Shown here in pieces: positions 1-7,348 of a stretch of 10,022 bases of DNA (position 1 is the first letter of the stretch; each line of letters starts with the position of its first letter). Source of the stretch: Cyclobacteriaceae bacterium. Its GTDB lineage: Bacteria > Bacteroidota > Bacteroidia > Cytophagales > Cyclobacteriaceae. A model generated the notes under the pieces. That model saw only the letters and a list, made by a program, of their open reading frames with translations, was not told the DNA's origin and made no database searches. The DNA is taken from positions 1 to 10,022 of the forward strand of contig JANYDR010000132.1 in assembly GCA_025363495.1 (NCBI GenBank), written 5' to 3'. The position numbers and the translations under genes are program-made.

Positions 1-59
1 GTAAGCTCTTTACCGCTTGTTCCTTTTCTCTACTCTACTGGGAAATGCATTCAATTGCG
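1..59. other. left flank, no gene seen
   Basis: This short stretch lies 3' of the fucP-like gene. Read on the minus strand it has an ATG soon after the fucP stop, but that frame closes within a few codons. On the plus strand one frame is open from the window edge to a TAG at 61-63, with an unremarkable composition. I see no strong hairpin followed by a T-run. It could be the gap before another fuc gene lying to the left. Confidence 0.4.
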
Positions 60-1391
60 CTAGCGAACGATGTCATTCTTAATTTCGTAACCCTTCCATC
101 CAAAATACAAAATAAACAGAAAAGAAATCCACGGAACAATCAATGCATTCTGCATTCCTGTCTGTGAGATTAAACCAGTGATGGGAGGGAGCACGGCTCC
201 GCCAACGATCGCCATGATCACAAGGGACGATCCTAGTTTAACCTGGCTTCCAAGATTCTTTATTGATAATGAGAATATGGTTGGAAACATAATTGACATA
301 AAGAAATAAGTAAAAAGAATTGCAACCACCGCCGGTAAGCCGGTGCCAATCCAGGCAAAACCAAGCAGGGCAAGACAGGCAAGCGCATAGACACTGAGAA
401 GTTTATTCGCGGCGAATTTTGTCAGCAACCACGTGCCGACAAATCTCCCTATCATAAACAAGATAAATCCGAACGAAGCATGAAAACTTGCGATCTGTGT
501 CGGGGTCATTCCATCGGTGACTTGATATATTGTATTAACGATTCCGAGATTCTCATCGTGTGAAAGGAAAAGTTTGAGGTCAACAAAATAACCCCATAAT
601 GATGCTTGTGCACCGACATAGAAGAATTGTGCTATGATTCCAAAAACAAGATGGCGATGTCGAAATATTCCTTTCATTGTTGCCGAAGACTCAGAAGGAG
701 AGGATATCTCTGGCATTTTTACAAGAGAAAAGAGAACGGCAATCACCAATACAACGCCGCCTAATAGTAAGTAGGGCATTTGAACCGAATGAGCTTCCGC
801 TATCCTGATGGCTTCCGCTTGTTCCGTCGTCATTGCGTCAAGCATAGTATTGGTATACTCGGTAGAAGAATAAATGAATAAACTTCCTATTACAGGTCCG
901 AGGATTGTGCTTAATCCGTTGAATGACTGCGCAAAATTTATTCGGCTCTCGGCCGATGCAGGGTCCCCGAGTACTGTAACATACGGATTGGCAGCAGTTT
1001 CTAAAAAGCCAAGTCCGCATGCGATAATGAATAATGAAACAAGAAAGAAACTATAAATTCTTACTTCTGCCGCCGGATAGAATAGAGCAGCCCCGAAAGC
1101 AAAAAGAAGAAGCCCAATGATAATTCCTTTTTTGTAACCAATCTTGTTCAATACAAAGCCTGCGGGAATCGCCATTACAAAATATCCAATATAAAAAGCT
1201 GAATCAACGATGCCCGCCTGTGCACGCGTGAGTTGTAAGGCTGTTTGAAAATGTTTGATCAATGTTCCGTTCAAACTATTTGCCAATCCCCACAAAAAAA
1301 ACAAACTTGTAACAAGTATGAAGGGAATCAGATATGATTTTCCAGATTGATATGAAGAGTTTACAGGAGTTTCTATGGGTGCTGTTGGCAT
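60..1391 (-). CDS. fucP: L-fucose:H+ symporter (FucP-type MFS transporter)
   Basis: Inner-membrane major facilitator protein of 443 residues, very close to the usual FucP length (438 in E. coli), with about 12 hydrophobic segments. It should import L-fucose with protons. FucP hallmarks are in place: FFLWGLAN (31-38), the AFYIGYFVMAIPAG block (65-78) and LETAANPYVTVLGD (130-143), whose E131 aligns with the proton-coupling E135 of E. coli FucP. RINFAQSFN (about 149-157) matches the substrate-site helix. By recalled alignment, E. coli Asp46 is replaced by Gly42 here, while an Asp appears at residue 63 where E. coli has Gln67. The gene is last of a five-gene minus-strand cluster encoding fucose oxidation, 41 bp after an SDR gene, which supports fucose as substrate. 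A related hexose or deoxysugar (galactose, glucose) remains possible because the FucP/GluP family has mixed specificity. Confidence 0.85.
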   Translation of the reverse strand: MPTAPIETPVNSSYQSGKSYLIPFILVTSLFFLWGLANSLNGTLIKHFQTALQLTRAQAGIVDSAFYIGYFVMAIPAGFVLNKIGYKKGIIIGLLLFAFGAALFYPAAEVRIYSFFLVSLFIIACGLGFLETAANPYVTVLGDPASAESRINFAQSFNGLSTILGPVIGSLFIYSSTEYTNTMLDAMTTEQAEAIRIAEAHSVQMPYLLLGGVVLVIAVLFSLVKMPEISSPSESSATMKGIFRHRHLVFGIIAQFFYVGAQASLWGYFVDLKLFLSHDENLGIVNTIYQVTDGMTPTQIASFHASFGFILFMIGRFVGTWLLTKFAANKLLSVYALACLALLGFAWIGTGLPAVVAILFTYFFMSIMFPTIFSLSIKNLGSQVKLGSSLVIMAIVGGAVLPPITGLISQTGMQNALIVPWISFLFILYFGWKGYEIKNDIVR

Positions 1392-1392
1392 G

Positions 1393-1434
1393 AGGTTCTA
1401 GGTTCTAATTCCCGGGTTTTGAGTCCTTGGTTTT
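1393..1434. repeat. degenerate 7-bp tandem array, six units
   Basis: The gap between the SDR stop codon and the fucP start is almost entirely six consecutive heptamers with consensus RGGTTYT on the plus strand. Two units are identical AGGTTCT (1393-1399, 1400-1406), followed by four diverged ones, the last running into the SDR stop codon. The strict period without length change distinguishes it from plain low complexity. Confidence 0.7.
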
Positions 1435-2200
1435 AAATAGATCGGTCAAGATGGACGTAACCGCCATCCGGACTTATCCATTGTCCTGTAACGTGACTGC
1501 ATCGGTCAGACAATAGGAATACAACCATGTTGGCAATTTCTTCAGGTGTAGTCATTCTGTTCTCCAATGGAATTTTACTTTCAATCTGAAGTTTCTTTTT
1601 AACAGGGTCGGCAAATGAGTTTATCCATGTTTCGTAAAGTGGTGTCCATACTTCAGCGGGAAGTACTGTATTTACACGGATAGAGTAAGGCAAGAGTTCA
1701 ACAGCCCATTCACGGGTGAGTCCAAGTATTCCACCTTTCGCTGCAGCATAACCAGAAGTATTTCCCTGGCCGGTAAGAGCGACCTTTGAGCCGATGTTTA
1801 CGATACTTCCTTTTGATTGCTTTAGATAGGACAGAGAATAATGTGTGAGATAATAAAAGTGTCCGATGTTGGATGTAAGTGACTGAATAAATTTCTGTGG
1901 TGTCCCATGTTCTAATCCGACGCTATCATTGTAACCCGCATTATTAACCAATCCGTCAATATGACCCAGCGTTTTCTCGGCTTTATCAATACTTTTTTTA
2001 CAGGCAAACGCGTCGTTCAGGTCTATCGAGATGAAGTGTGCCCTTGGAAATTGTTTTACAAAAGCCATTCCGGCTACCTCATCTTTATCCAGCAATACCG
2101 GCACGGCCCCTTCTTCGAGAAGTTGAACACAGATTGATTTCCCAATTCCCTTGGCGCCACCGGATACTAATATTACTTTGTCTTTTAAATGTAAATCCAT
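1433..2200 (-). CDS. SDR dehydrogenase, probable L-fucose dehydrogenase
   Basis: Cytosolic short-chain dehydrogenase/reductase of 255 residues, the normal classical-SDR size. The Rossmann motif SGGAKGIG is at 13-20, NNAG at 86-89, and the catalytic set is S138, Y151 and K155 (YAAAK), with N111 as the likely fourth member. An acidic D38 at the end of the second beta strand suggests NAD+ rather than NADP+. The PAEVWTPLYETW stretch (181-192) after the active site resembles SDRs annotated as L-fucose dehydrogenase, as does its place beside a lactonase and a fucose symporter. The inferred reaction is L-fucose to L-fucono-1,5-lactone, the first step of the oxidative pathway. The start is the ATG at 2200; the Rossmann fold begins a few residues later, so no upstream start is needed. 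The other SDR of this cluster could in principle swap roles with this one; family membership is certain, substrate is inferred. Confidence 0.75.
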   Translation of the reverse strand: MDLHLKDKVILVSGGAKGIGKSICVQLLEEGAVPVLLDKDEVAGMAFVKQFPRAHFISIDLNDAFACKKSIDKAEKTLGHIDGLVNNAGYNDSVGLEHGTPQKFIQSLTSNIGHFYYLTHYSLSYLKQSKGSIVNIGSKVALTGQGNTSGYAAAKGGILGLTREWAVELLPYSIRVNTVLPAEVWTPLYETWINSFADPVKKKLQIESKIPLENRMTTPEEIANMVVFLLSDRCSHVTGQWISPDGGYVHLDRSI

Positions 2201-2263
2201 AAGTCTGATTCGATAATTCGACTATATATTGATTCGTTGATGCTATTTTAAATCAATTGGCGC
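2201..2263 (-). promoter_or_regulatory. AT-rich leader before the SDR gene
   Basis: This gap lies upstream of the probable fucose dehydrogenase. It is AT-rich and holds two GATTCG copies (2207-2212 and 2231-2236) around a TATATAT core. I do not find a convincing Bacteroidota TAnnTTTG -7 element, so an internal promoter is only possible. Read-through from the lactonase gene is the simpler assumption. Confidence 0.2.
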
Positions 2264-2291
2264 TTCCAATTTCCAATTTCCAGTTTCCAAC
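2264..2291. repeat. 7-bp tandem array, four units (TTCCARY)
   Basis: Four uninterrupted heptamers follow the 3' end of the lactonase gene: TTCCAAT twice (2264-2277), then TTCCAGT and TTCCAAC. The last base of the array is the first base of the stop triplet (2291-2293, minus strand). A 6-bp inverted repeat, AATTGG (2255-2260) with CCAATT (2266-2271), overlaps the outer edge. Confidence 0.75.
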
Positions 2292-3115
2292 TAAAGATGA
2301 TAAAACCTCTCTGCATTCCCTCCCAATATTCCTTTCTTTTCAGAAGGAGACAAAGGTTCAATAAACTGCTTCACTATCGCTAGTTGATCTTCATAACTGG
2401 CACCAACAAGACAGACCGGCCAATCTGAACCATACATTAATCGTTTTGGGCCAAAGGCTTCCAATACTGTCTCAAGATATGGCTTGAAGTCAGATACTTT
2501 CCAATTTTTCCAGTCAGCCTCCGTAACCATACCGGAAATTTTGCAATAAACATTTTCATGCATCGCGATTTGCTGAAGTTGTTGCTTCCACGGTTTTAAT
2601 TGCTGCTGCCGGATGAATGGTTTTGCCAAATGGTCAATTACAAACTGCTGATTTGGAAATTTCTTTACAAAAATCAGCGCCGCTGATAACTGTTGAGGAT
2701 AGATCAGGATATCGTATGTATAATTGTATTGTTCAAGATAACTGACGCCCTTGCAAAAATTTTTATTTGATAGAAAATCATCTGGCTCAGCCTGAACTAC
2801 ATGCCGGAATCCCCGAACCTCCTGAAATTGATAATAATACTCAAGTCGTGCCTGTACTCCAGGAGATTGAAAATCCGTCCATCCTACGATGCCTTTGATG
2901 AAGGAATTATTGCGTGCGCACTTAATAAGGAAGTCAGTTTCTTTTTCTGATTGATCCGCCTGAACGGCCATACATCCTTCAATAAGATTTTTCTTTAAAA
3001 TGGGAGCAAGATCGTCAGGAAGGAAATCCCTGCGAATCTTACTCATTTCTTCTGTGATCCAGGTGTCGCGTTGTAGTTGATAGTTCCAGAAATGCTGGTG
3101 TGCGTCAATGGTCAT
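2291..3115 (-). CDS. amidohydrolase-family L-fucono-1,5-lactonase
   Basis: Cytosolic metal-dependent hydrolase of 274 residues with a TIM-barrel amidohydrolase fold (COG3618, amidohydrolase-2 type). It should open L-fucono-1,5-lactone to L-fuconate. The N-terminal metal motif DAHQHFW is at 4-10. RGFRHVVQ (101-108), DHLAKP (161-166), KISGM (192-196) and YGSDWP (228-233, with the conserved Asp231) are typical of the sugar-lactonase branch, and the end (NAERFY) matches the NAxRFY tail common in this family. Length is normal and the ATG at 3115 sits three residues before the first motif. It lies between the FAH hydrolase and the fucose dehydrogenase genes on the same strand. Paralogous lactonases for rhamnonolactone or galactonolactone look alike, so the fucose assignment rests mainly on context. 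Confidence 0.82.
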   Translation of the reverse strand: MTIDAHQHFWNYQLQRDTWITEEMSKIRRDFLPDDLAPILKKNLIEGCMAVQADQSEKETDFLIKCARNNSFIKGIVGWTDFQSPGVQARLEYYYQFQEVRGFRHVVQAEPDDFLSNKNFCKGVSYLEQYNYTYDILIYPQQLSAALIFVKKFPNQQFVIDHLAKPFIRQQQLKPWKQQLQQIAMHENVYCKISGMVTEADWKNWKVSDFKPYLETVLEAFGPKRLMYGSDWPVCLVGASYEDQLAIVKQFIEPLSPSEKKGILGGNAERFYHL

Positions 3116-3174
3116 ACTTTCAGTTCATGAGACGTTGTAAGCCAACAAGGTGATTAATACTAAGTAAGGGCATC

Positions 3175-3226
3175 TTAATTTGGCTAGTGACTTCTTTGTG
3201 TTTTCGTGCCTTGGTGGCCAAATTAA
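3175..3226. repeat. 10-bp perfect inverted repeat enclosing an 8-bp periodic array
   Basis: TTAATTTGGC (3175-3184) is repeated in exact reverse complement at 3217-3226. The 32-bp loop contains three GTG-ending words at a regular 8-bp spacing (GTG at 3198, 3206 and 3214; TTTGTG, TTCGTG, TTGGTG). The element lies just 3' of the FAH-hydrolase stop (3229-3231) within the 113-bp gap before the lactonase. No T-run follows either arm, so a classical terminator is unlikely. In RNA it could form a stem that modulates or protects transcript ends. Confidence 0.6.
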
Positions 3227-3228
3227 AA

Positions 3229-4077
3229 TCAAATGGCTTCCTGTCGCTGCTCTCCCAGACCTTCAATCCCAAGCTCAATGATATCTCCTTTTTTCAGATA
3301 GAGTGGGGGTTTCATGCCCATTCCAACTCCGGCGGGAGTACCGGTAGAGATTATGTCGCCTGGAAGCAATGTCATAAACTGGCTGATGTAACTTATAAGA
3401 AAAGGAATTTTAAATACCAGGTGCATCGAGCTGCTATCCTGCATCATTTTGCCATTGACTTTCAACCACATCTTAAGATTATTAATATCGCTGATCTCAC
3501 CGGGAGTCATCAGGTAGGGCCCCAAGGGTGCAAATGAATCACAGCTTTTTCCTTTCACCCATTGTCCCCCACGCTCAAGTTGGAATTCACGTTCGCTATA
3601 ATCATTGTGAAGACAATACCCTGCAATATATTGAGGAGCCTCCTCTTCGGAAATGTAAGAAGCTCTTTTGCCAATAACCACAGCGAGTTCTACTTCCCAA
3701 TCAGTTTTTGTACTGTTGTGCGGAATGACCAACGGGTCGCTGGGTCCGCAAATGGCAGTTGTTGATTTAAAAAAAATGATAGGCTCTTTGGGGAGTTCCA
3801 TACTCGCTTCCTTCGCATGATCAGCATAATTTAATCCTATACAAATGATCTTGGAAGGGCGCTTCAATGGAGGTCCGAAGCGCTCAACATCACTGATAAG
3901 AATAAGAGGCAAAGTCTTAAGATTCCTCTCAACCCACTTTCGCAAACGGTTAATTCCATCCGTTTCAAAAAATTTCTCGCCGAAATCTTCTCCAAATGCT
4001 TCTACATCTACAACTTTTTCTTTCAAAAGGATACCTGGGGTTTCTTTTCCAGGTTCACCATAACGCACAAGTTTCAT
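3229..4077 (-). CDS. FAH-family hydrolase, probable 2,4-diketo-3-deoxy-L-fuconate hydrolase
   Basis: Cytosolic fumarylacetoacetate-hydrolase family enzyme of 282 residues, the standard size. In this context it should cleave 2,4-diketo-3-deoxy-L-fuconate to pyruvate and L-lactate, the last pathway step. An N-terminal small domain (1-70) begins with MKLVRYGEPG. The catalytic FAH domain follows, with GLNYADHAKE (81-90), FFKSTTAICGP (102-112), the divalent-metal triad E128, E130 (DWEVELAVVIG) and D159 (HNDYSERE), KGKSCDSFAPLGP (175-187) and the STGTPAGVG loop (244-252). Its start is only 5 bp after the stop of the upstream SDR, so the two are surely co-transcribed and perhaps translationally coupled. 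Such proteins are often mislabelled ureidoglycolate lyase; nothing here points to purine catabolism. Confidence 0.82.
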   Translation of the reverse strand: MKLVRYGEPGKETPGILLKEKVVDVEAFGEDFGEKFFETDGINRLRKWVERNLKTLPLILISDVERFGPPLKRPSKIICIGLNYADHAKEASMELPKEPIIFFKSTTAICGPSDPLVIPHNSTKTDWEVELAVVIGKRASYISEEEAPQYIAGYCLHNDYSEREFQLERGGQWVKGKSCDSFAPLGPYLMTPGEISDINNLKMWLKVNGKMMQDSSSMHLVFKIPFLISYISQFMTLLPGDIISTGTPAGVGMGMKPPLYLKKGDIIELGIEGLGEQRQEAI

Positions 4078-4082
4078 TGGGG

Positions 4083-4862
4083 TCAGGAATTGAGTTTAGT
4101 AAAGCCACCATCAATAAGATAATCACATCCGGTGACAAAGGATGCTTCATCGGAACAAAGATATAAGGCAAGATGTGCTACTTCTTCCGGCTTTCCCATC
4201 CTGCCAATCGGTTGAATATTTGACAGCTTTTCAAACATTTCCTTTTCTTTTCCAGGATAATTGGCCTTGATGAATCCATCGACAAATGGCGTATGCACGC
4301 GGGCAGGAGAGATGCTGTTGCAGCGAATGCCTTCTCTTACATAATCTCTTGCGACAGAAAGCGTCATACTTATCACGGCACCTTTGCTCATGCTGTAAGC
4401 AAATCTGTCAGCGATACCCATAGTTGCGGCAATAGAAGCTACATTAAGGATTACCCCTTTTCCCTGTTTTTTCATGTAAGGAATAGCGGCGAACATGGCG
4501 TTATAAAAGCCCTTAACATTAACCTGAAATATTTTTTCAAAATCAGCGTCTGAAGTAGTTTCAAGTTTTCCAATATGTGCGATGCCTGCGCTATTAACAA
4601 GGATATCAACTGAGCCGTGAATATCTTTTATCTTTTGAAATGAAGCTATCACGTCTATCTGTTGTGTAACATTACATGCAATGGCAAAAGCAGAACCGCC
4701 TTTTGATTTTATACCCTGAACCGTTGACTGGGCAGCTGCTTCATTTAATTCAATTATCCAAACGACGGCTCCCTGGTCAGCAAAGCATTCTGAGATGGCT
4801 TTTCCAATCCCGCTTCCTCCTCCCGTAATTACCGCTACTTTTTTCTCAAGATTAAAGATCAT
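4083..4862 (-). CDS. SDR dehydrogenase, probable 2-keto-3-deoxy-L-fuconate dehydrogenase
   Basis: Classical SDR of 259 residues. It has the cofactor motif TGGGSGIG (13-20), acidic E38 after the second strand (favouring NAD+), NSAG at 90-93 in place of the usual NNAG, N115, and the catalytic S143, Y156 and K160 (YSMSK). SPARVHTPFVDGF (185-197) forms the substrate loop and the C-terminus carries FVTGCDYLIDGG. Being tightly linked to the FAH hydrolase that would use its product, it is best assigned to oxidation of 2-keto-3-deoxy-L-fuconate to the 2,4-diketo acid; this is contextual inference. An A-rich stretch precedes the ATG instead of a Shine-Dalgarno motif. It is the first fuc gene of the cluster and begins 23 bp after the thioredoxin-like gene. 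Confidence 0.78.
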   Translation of the reverse strand: MIFNLEKKVAVITGGGSGIGKAISECFADQGAVVWIIELNEAAAQSTVQGIKSKGGSAFAIACNVTQQIDVIASFQKIKDIHGSVDILVNSAGIAHIGKLETTSDADFEKIFQVNVKGFYNAMFAAIPYMKKQGKGVILNVASIAATMGIADRFAYSMSKGAVISMTLSVARDYVREGIRCNSISPARVHTPFVDGFIKANYPGKEKEMFEKLSNIQPIGRMGKPEEVAHLALYLCSDEASFVTGCDYLIDGGFTKLNS

Positions 4863-4885
4863 TGGTTTATTAATTTTTTTCTGCG

Positions 4886-5515
4886 TTATTGGTTAGTCGC
4901 GCTTAACTCTTCAAGGAATTTTTGGAATTTTGATGTGTCATATCTTATACCGCCAACTTCTTTTTTTACAATTTTCCCTTCACGGGAGATAATAAAAGTA
5001 GTCGGTATTGAAGGAACGCGAAGCTGATTGGGCAAATAGCCCGATGGTTGGTACGCATTGAAAGTAAAATCTCTCTTTTTGAGATAGTCAACTATTTTTG
5101 GCTTGTCGTTATCCTTATCTATGGACAACATTACAAAAATGATTTTCTCTTTATCTACTTTTTCGTATAGTTTTTGGATTCCAGGCATTTCTGCACGACA
5201 GGGGCCGCACCAGGTTGCCCACATATTGAAGAAAATCACTTTTCCTTTAAACTGGTCAAATGCTATCTTGTTTCCTTCCAAATCTTTAATGGTAAACTGG
5301 TAATCAAAATCCTCTTCTGTGGGGTCAGTCTCGTCCGTCGCATCATTAAGTCCGGTCTGCAGAATGGCCCATTGACTTAAGTAAGACACTGAACTCATCA
5401 GTCCTGTTGCCTGAAGCAGAACAATCAGAAGCAGGGCGAAGGCGACGGGTTTGAGAAGGCTGAAAACCTTAAAAATGATCTTTTTGAGCAGGTCTTTATG
5501 ACTATCAAATCTCAT
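4886..5515 (-). CDS. membrane-anchored TlpA/ResA-like thioredoxin
   Basis: Thiol-disulfide oxidoreductase of 209 residues. A basic N-terminus (1-18) precedes one hydrophobic segment (about 22-41), which should anchor it in the inner membrane with the catalytic domain on the periplasmic side. An acidic linker (57-70, rich in D, E and T) leads to a thioredoxin/AhpC-TSA domain (71-205). WATWCGPCRAEMPG (99-112) holds the redox pair C103/C106, and P171 in VPSIPTTF is the expected cis-proline. Likely roles are reduction of periplasmic disulfides, for example in cytochrome maturation; no such partner is visible here. The gene is same-strand with the fuc genes but has no evident link to fucose chemistry. 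It is divergent from the secreted TPR-like gene, and the ATG at 5515 is the only start that leaves the anchor intact. Confidence 0.9.
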   Translation of the reverse strand: MRFDSHKDLLKKIIFKVFSLLKPVAFALLLIVLLQATGLMSSVSYLSQWAILQTGLNDATDETDPTEEDFDYQFTIKDLEGNKIAFDQFKGKVIFFNMWATWCGPCRAEMPGIQKLYEKVDKEKIIFVMLSIDKDNDKPKIVDYLKKRDFTFNAYQPSGYLPNQLRVPSIPTTFIISREGKIVKKEVGGIRYDTSKFQKFLEELSATNQ

Positions 5516-5551
5516 TATTTGAGTAATTTGCCTTCAATTTATAATTCAAAA
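5516..5551. promoter_or_regulatory. short divergent promoter region
   Basis: Two genes start in opposite directions across only 36 bp of AT-rich sequence, so their promoters must lie here or overlap the coding starts. TAATTTG (5524-5530) resembles the Bacteroidota -7 element TAnnTTTG with one base missing, and no properly spaced -33 TTG is evident. Position is a strong argument for promoters, but the exact elements are not identified. Confidence 0.35.
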
Positions 5552-7348
5552 ATGAATATTAAATCAATACTGACCGGCTTTCTGATAATTACTTTTTATT
5601 CGTATGGCTTTGGCCAAAAAATCAAGTATAAAGACCTTTTCGTTTTGCTTAACGCCAGGCAGTTTGATCAGGCCGAGCCCTTCCTTAAAAAGTATCTTAG
5701 AGATAACGACGATAATCCGAATGCCTATCTTTTTATGGGTCTTGTTTATCAGGATAAGGCAGCGAAAATGGATGTCTTAAAAGACACCCACCCACTTGTA
5801 TCTAATCTTGATTCGGCGGTTTACTTTTTTGATAAAGCCAAAAAAGGAATCACTGAAAAAGAACTTAGTCGTAATGAAGAATACTATCAGATGTATAATC
5901 GGAGAGATCTACGGACAGGAAAGTTTGGTGTGACTCTTTCCGATGTTCAGCTTGACCTCGAAAACAGAATGAAGCTTAAGGACAGGGGTACGACTATGCT
6001 AACACTGAAGGCGCAATTCGGGGCTTCCCAAAATGCCTACACAAGGGCGCAACGACTTTTTCTGGAAATACAGAGAACTTATAATGGTCAGAAGGATTTT
6101 TTCCTGAAGGCTGACGATAAATTGCTTGCCGATCTAAATCTTTTGGCAAGAGTTTATGACTCGTGCCATATGAACTTTAACGATTATAAATCCACGGCTC
6201 AATCGTTGGGAAAGATTTCTTACAATCAGGATCTTGATCCCCAGGAAATAAAGGATTTGAAAAGAGACGGGGCTTCTCCCGCTGATTTTTACCGTGACGA
6301 TCTCAAAGTATGGGATTATAAACGATGGGCAATGGGAAGTATAGAAATAATTGAAAAAGAGATTACTCCTCTGCGCGACAGATTGGTTGCCCTTGATGTG
6401 GAGATAAATAAAGTTCAGCAGAAGCTCAAGAAGGATTCTGTATCTGTTAAATCAGAGATAAAATCACTTCGAGATAAATTGTCATTTCCGGAACTTCAAA
6501 AAATTGATCCGAATCCAATGCCACTTAAGGTATTTGAAATGAAACTTTCTGAACTTGATTATGGGTCTCAGGTTGTGGAAGATCATTCACTGAAAGATTC
6601 TCTCCGGATATCATTGCATATAACGGCAATCAGAAATCAGCTTACGCTTGTGAAAAAACTTGACAGTCTTGCCGGGCTGTTAACGGAGGCCAATCTTGAA
6701 CAGGAATCCGAAAATTATAAGAATTTCATTACGAAAGCTTATGGTACCACGCCTGTATTAATAAGCCTAGTGAAATCCACTAAGGAATTTGCGTTCAGGG
6801 AAGTGATTAAAAGGGAAAATGAACTTCATAAGAAAACTCAGTCGCTGCGGTGGATTGTAAATGCTCCTGATTCAATTCCATTATTTATGGAAGTGGCATC
6901 AAAGAGTCGATTCAAGCCATTGATCGTTCATGAAGAAAAGTTTACAGCTGGTATTCAATACGCCGCTGACTCTTCGGCATCCGGATACTTTTATACAATT
7001 ACGCCTTCCCGAAAGGTAGCGGTGAAGGCAAGTTATCCAGTTGAAAAACTTACATTCCGTAAACGTAATATTCCGTTTGTCAAAGCTCTCAGTATCCAGG
7101 ATGAGAAGGGACTCGTCTATTTTCTTGTATTCTATTCAGAAGTGAAAGTAAAGGATAAAATTTCCGCTACAATTGTAAAGATTTATAAACAGGAGGGACT
7201 GGGTTGGAGCATAAATTATAATTTTGATCAGCCACCTGCCGAGTTAGTTTTCTTACCAGAGACATTTGAATTGGCAGTGAAATCGAAAAATTCTTTGGGC
7301 GAATTCTTTGTTGTCACGTTTGATAAGAGCGGGAAGGTGGTGAAGTAG
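5552..7348 (+). CDS. secreted TPR-like protein of unknown function
   Basis: I do not recognise this 598-residue protein. The start is set at the ATG at 5552 because it gives a clean signal peptide (MNIKSIL, hydrophobic 6-19, cut near GFGQ/K at 22-23). An in-frame ATG at 5498 would add 18 residues, bury the signal and overlap the divergent gene. Residues 25-110 look like degenerate TPR helices (KDLFVLLNARQFDQAEPFL; PNAYLFMGLVYQDKA; a paired helix near 84-98). Further helical sequence runs to about 260, then a charged coiled coil (about 263-312, EKEITPLRDRL onward), more helix to about 450, and a C-terminal part (about 460-598) with alternating beta pattern. There are no catalytic motifs or lipobox. 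It probably acts in the periplasm as a scaffold or envelope protein. Neighbours give no functional hint beyond the divergent periplasmic thioredoxin. Confidence 0.8.
   Translation: MNIKSILTGFLIITFYSYGFGQKIKYKDLFVLLNARQFDQAEPFLKKYLRDNDDNPNAYLFMGLVYQDKAAKMDVLKDTHPLVSNLDSAVYFFDKAKKGITEKELSRNEEYYQMYNRRDLRTGKFGVTLSDVQLDLENRMKLKDRGTTMLTLKAQFGASQNAYTRAQRLFLEIQRTYNGQKDFFLKADDKLLADLNLLARVYDSCHMNFNDYKSTAQSLGKISYNQDLDPQEIKDLKRDGASPADFYRDDLKVWDYKRWAMGSIEIIEKEITPLRDRLVALDVEINKVQQKLKKDSVSVKSEIKSLRDKLSFPELQKIDPNPMPLKVFEMKLSELDYGSQVVEDHSLKDSLRISLHITAIRNQLTLVKKLDSLAGLLTEANLEQESENYKNFITKAYGTTPVLISLVKSTKEFAFREVIKRENELHKKTQSLRWIVNAPDSIPLFMEVASKSRFKPLIVHEEKFTAGIQYAADSSASGYFYTITPSRKVAVKASYPVEKLTFRKRNIPFVKALSIQDEKGLVYFLVFYSEVKVKDKISATIVKIYKQEGLGWSINYNFDQPPAELVFLPETFELAVKSKNSLGEFFVVTFDKSGKVVK

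Noticed and set aside
1393..1434. CRISPR-like or phase-variation repeat
   Set aside because: Units are 7 bp with no spacers, and the array lies outside coding sequence and known promoter elements, so neither a CRISPR nor a coding slip-strand switch fits.
3187..3537. Plus-strand open frame of 116 codons
   Set aside because: It is antisense to the FAH hydrolase gene, whose family motifs make the minus frame the real one.
3229..4077. Ureidoglycolate lyase
   Set aside because: This label is often transferred to FAH proteins; the neighbours all belong to sugar-acid oxidation and no purine or allantoin gene is present.
4293..4553. Plus-strand open frame of 86 codons
   Set aside because: It is a shadow of the SDR gene on the minus strand, without recognisable motifs.
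5498..5551. Longer N-terminus for the TPR-like protein from the ATG at 5498
   Set aside because: It would place 18 polar residues before a clean signal peptide and overlap the start of the divergent thioredoxin gene.
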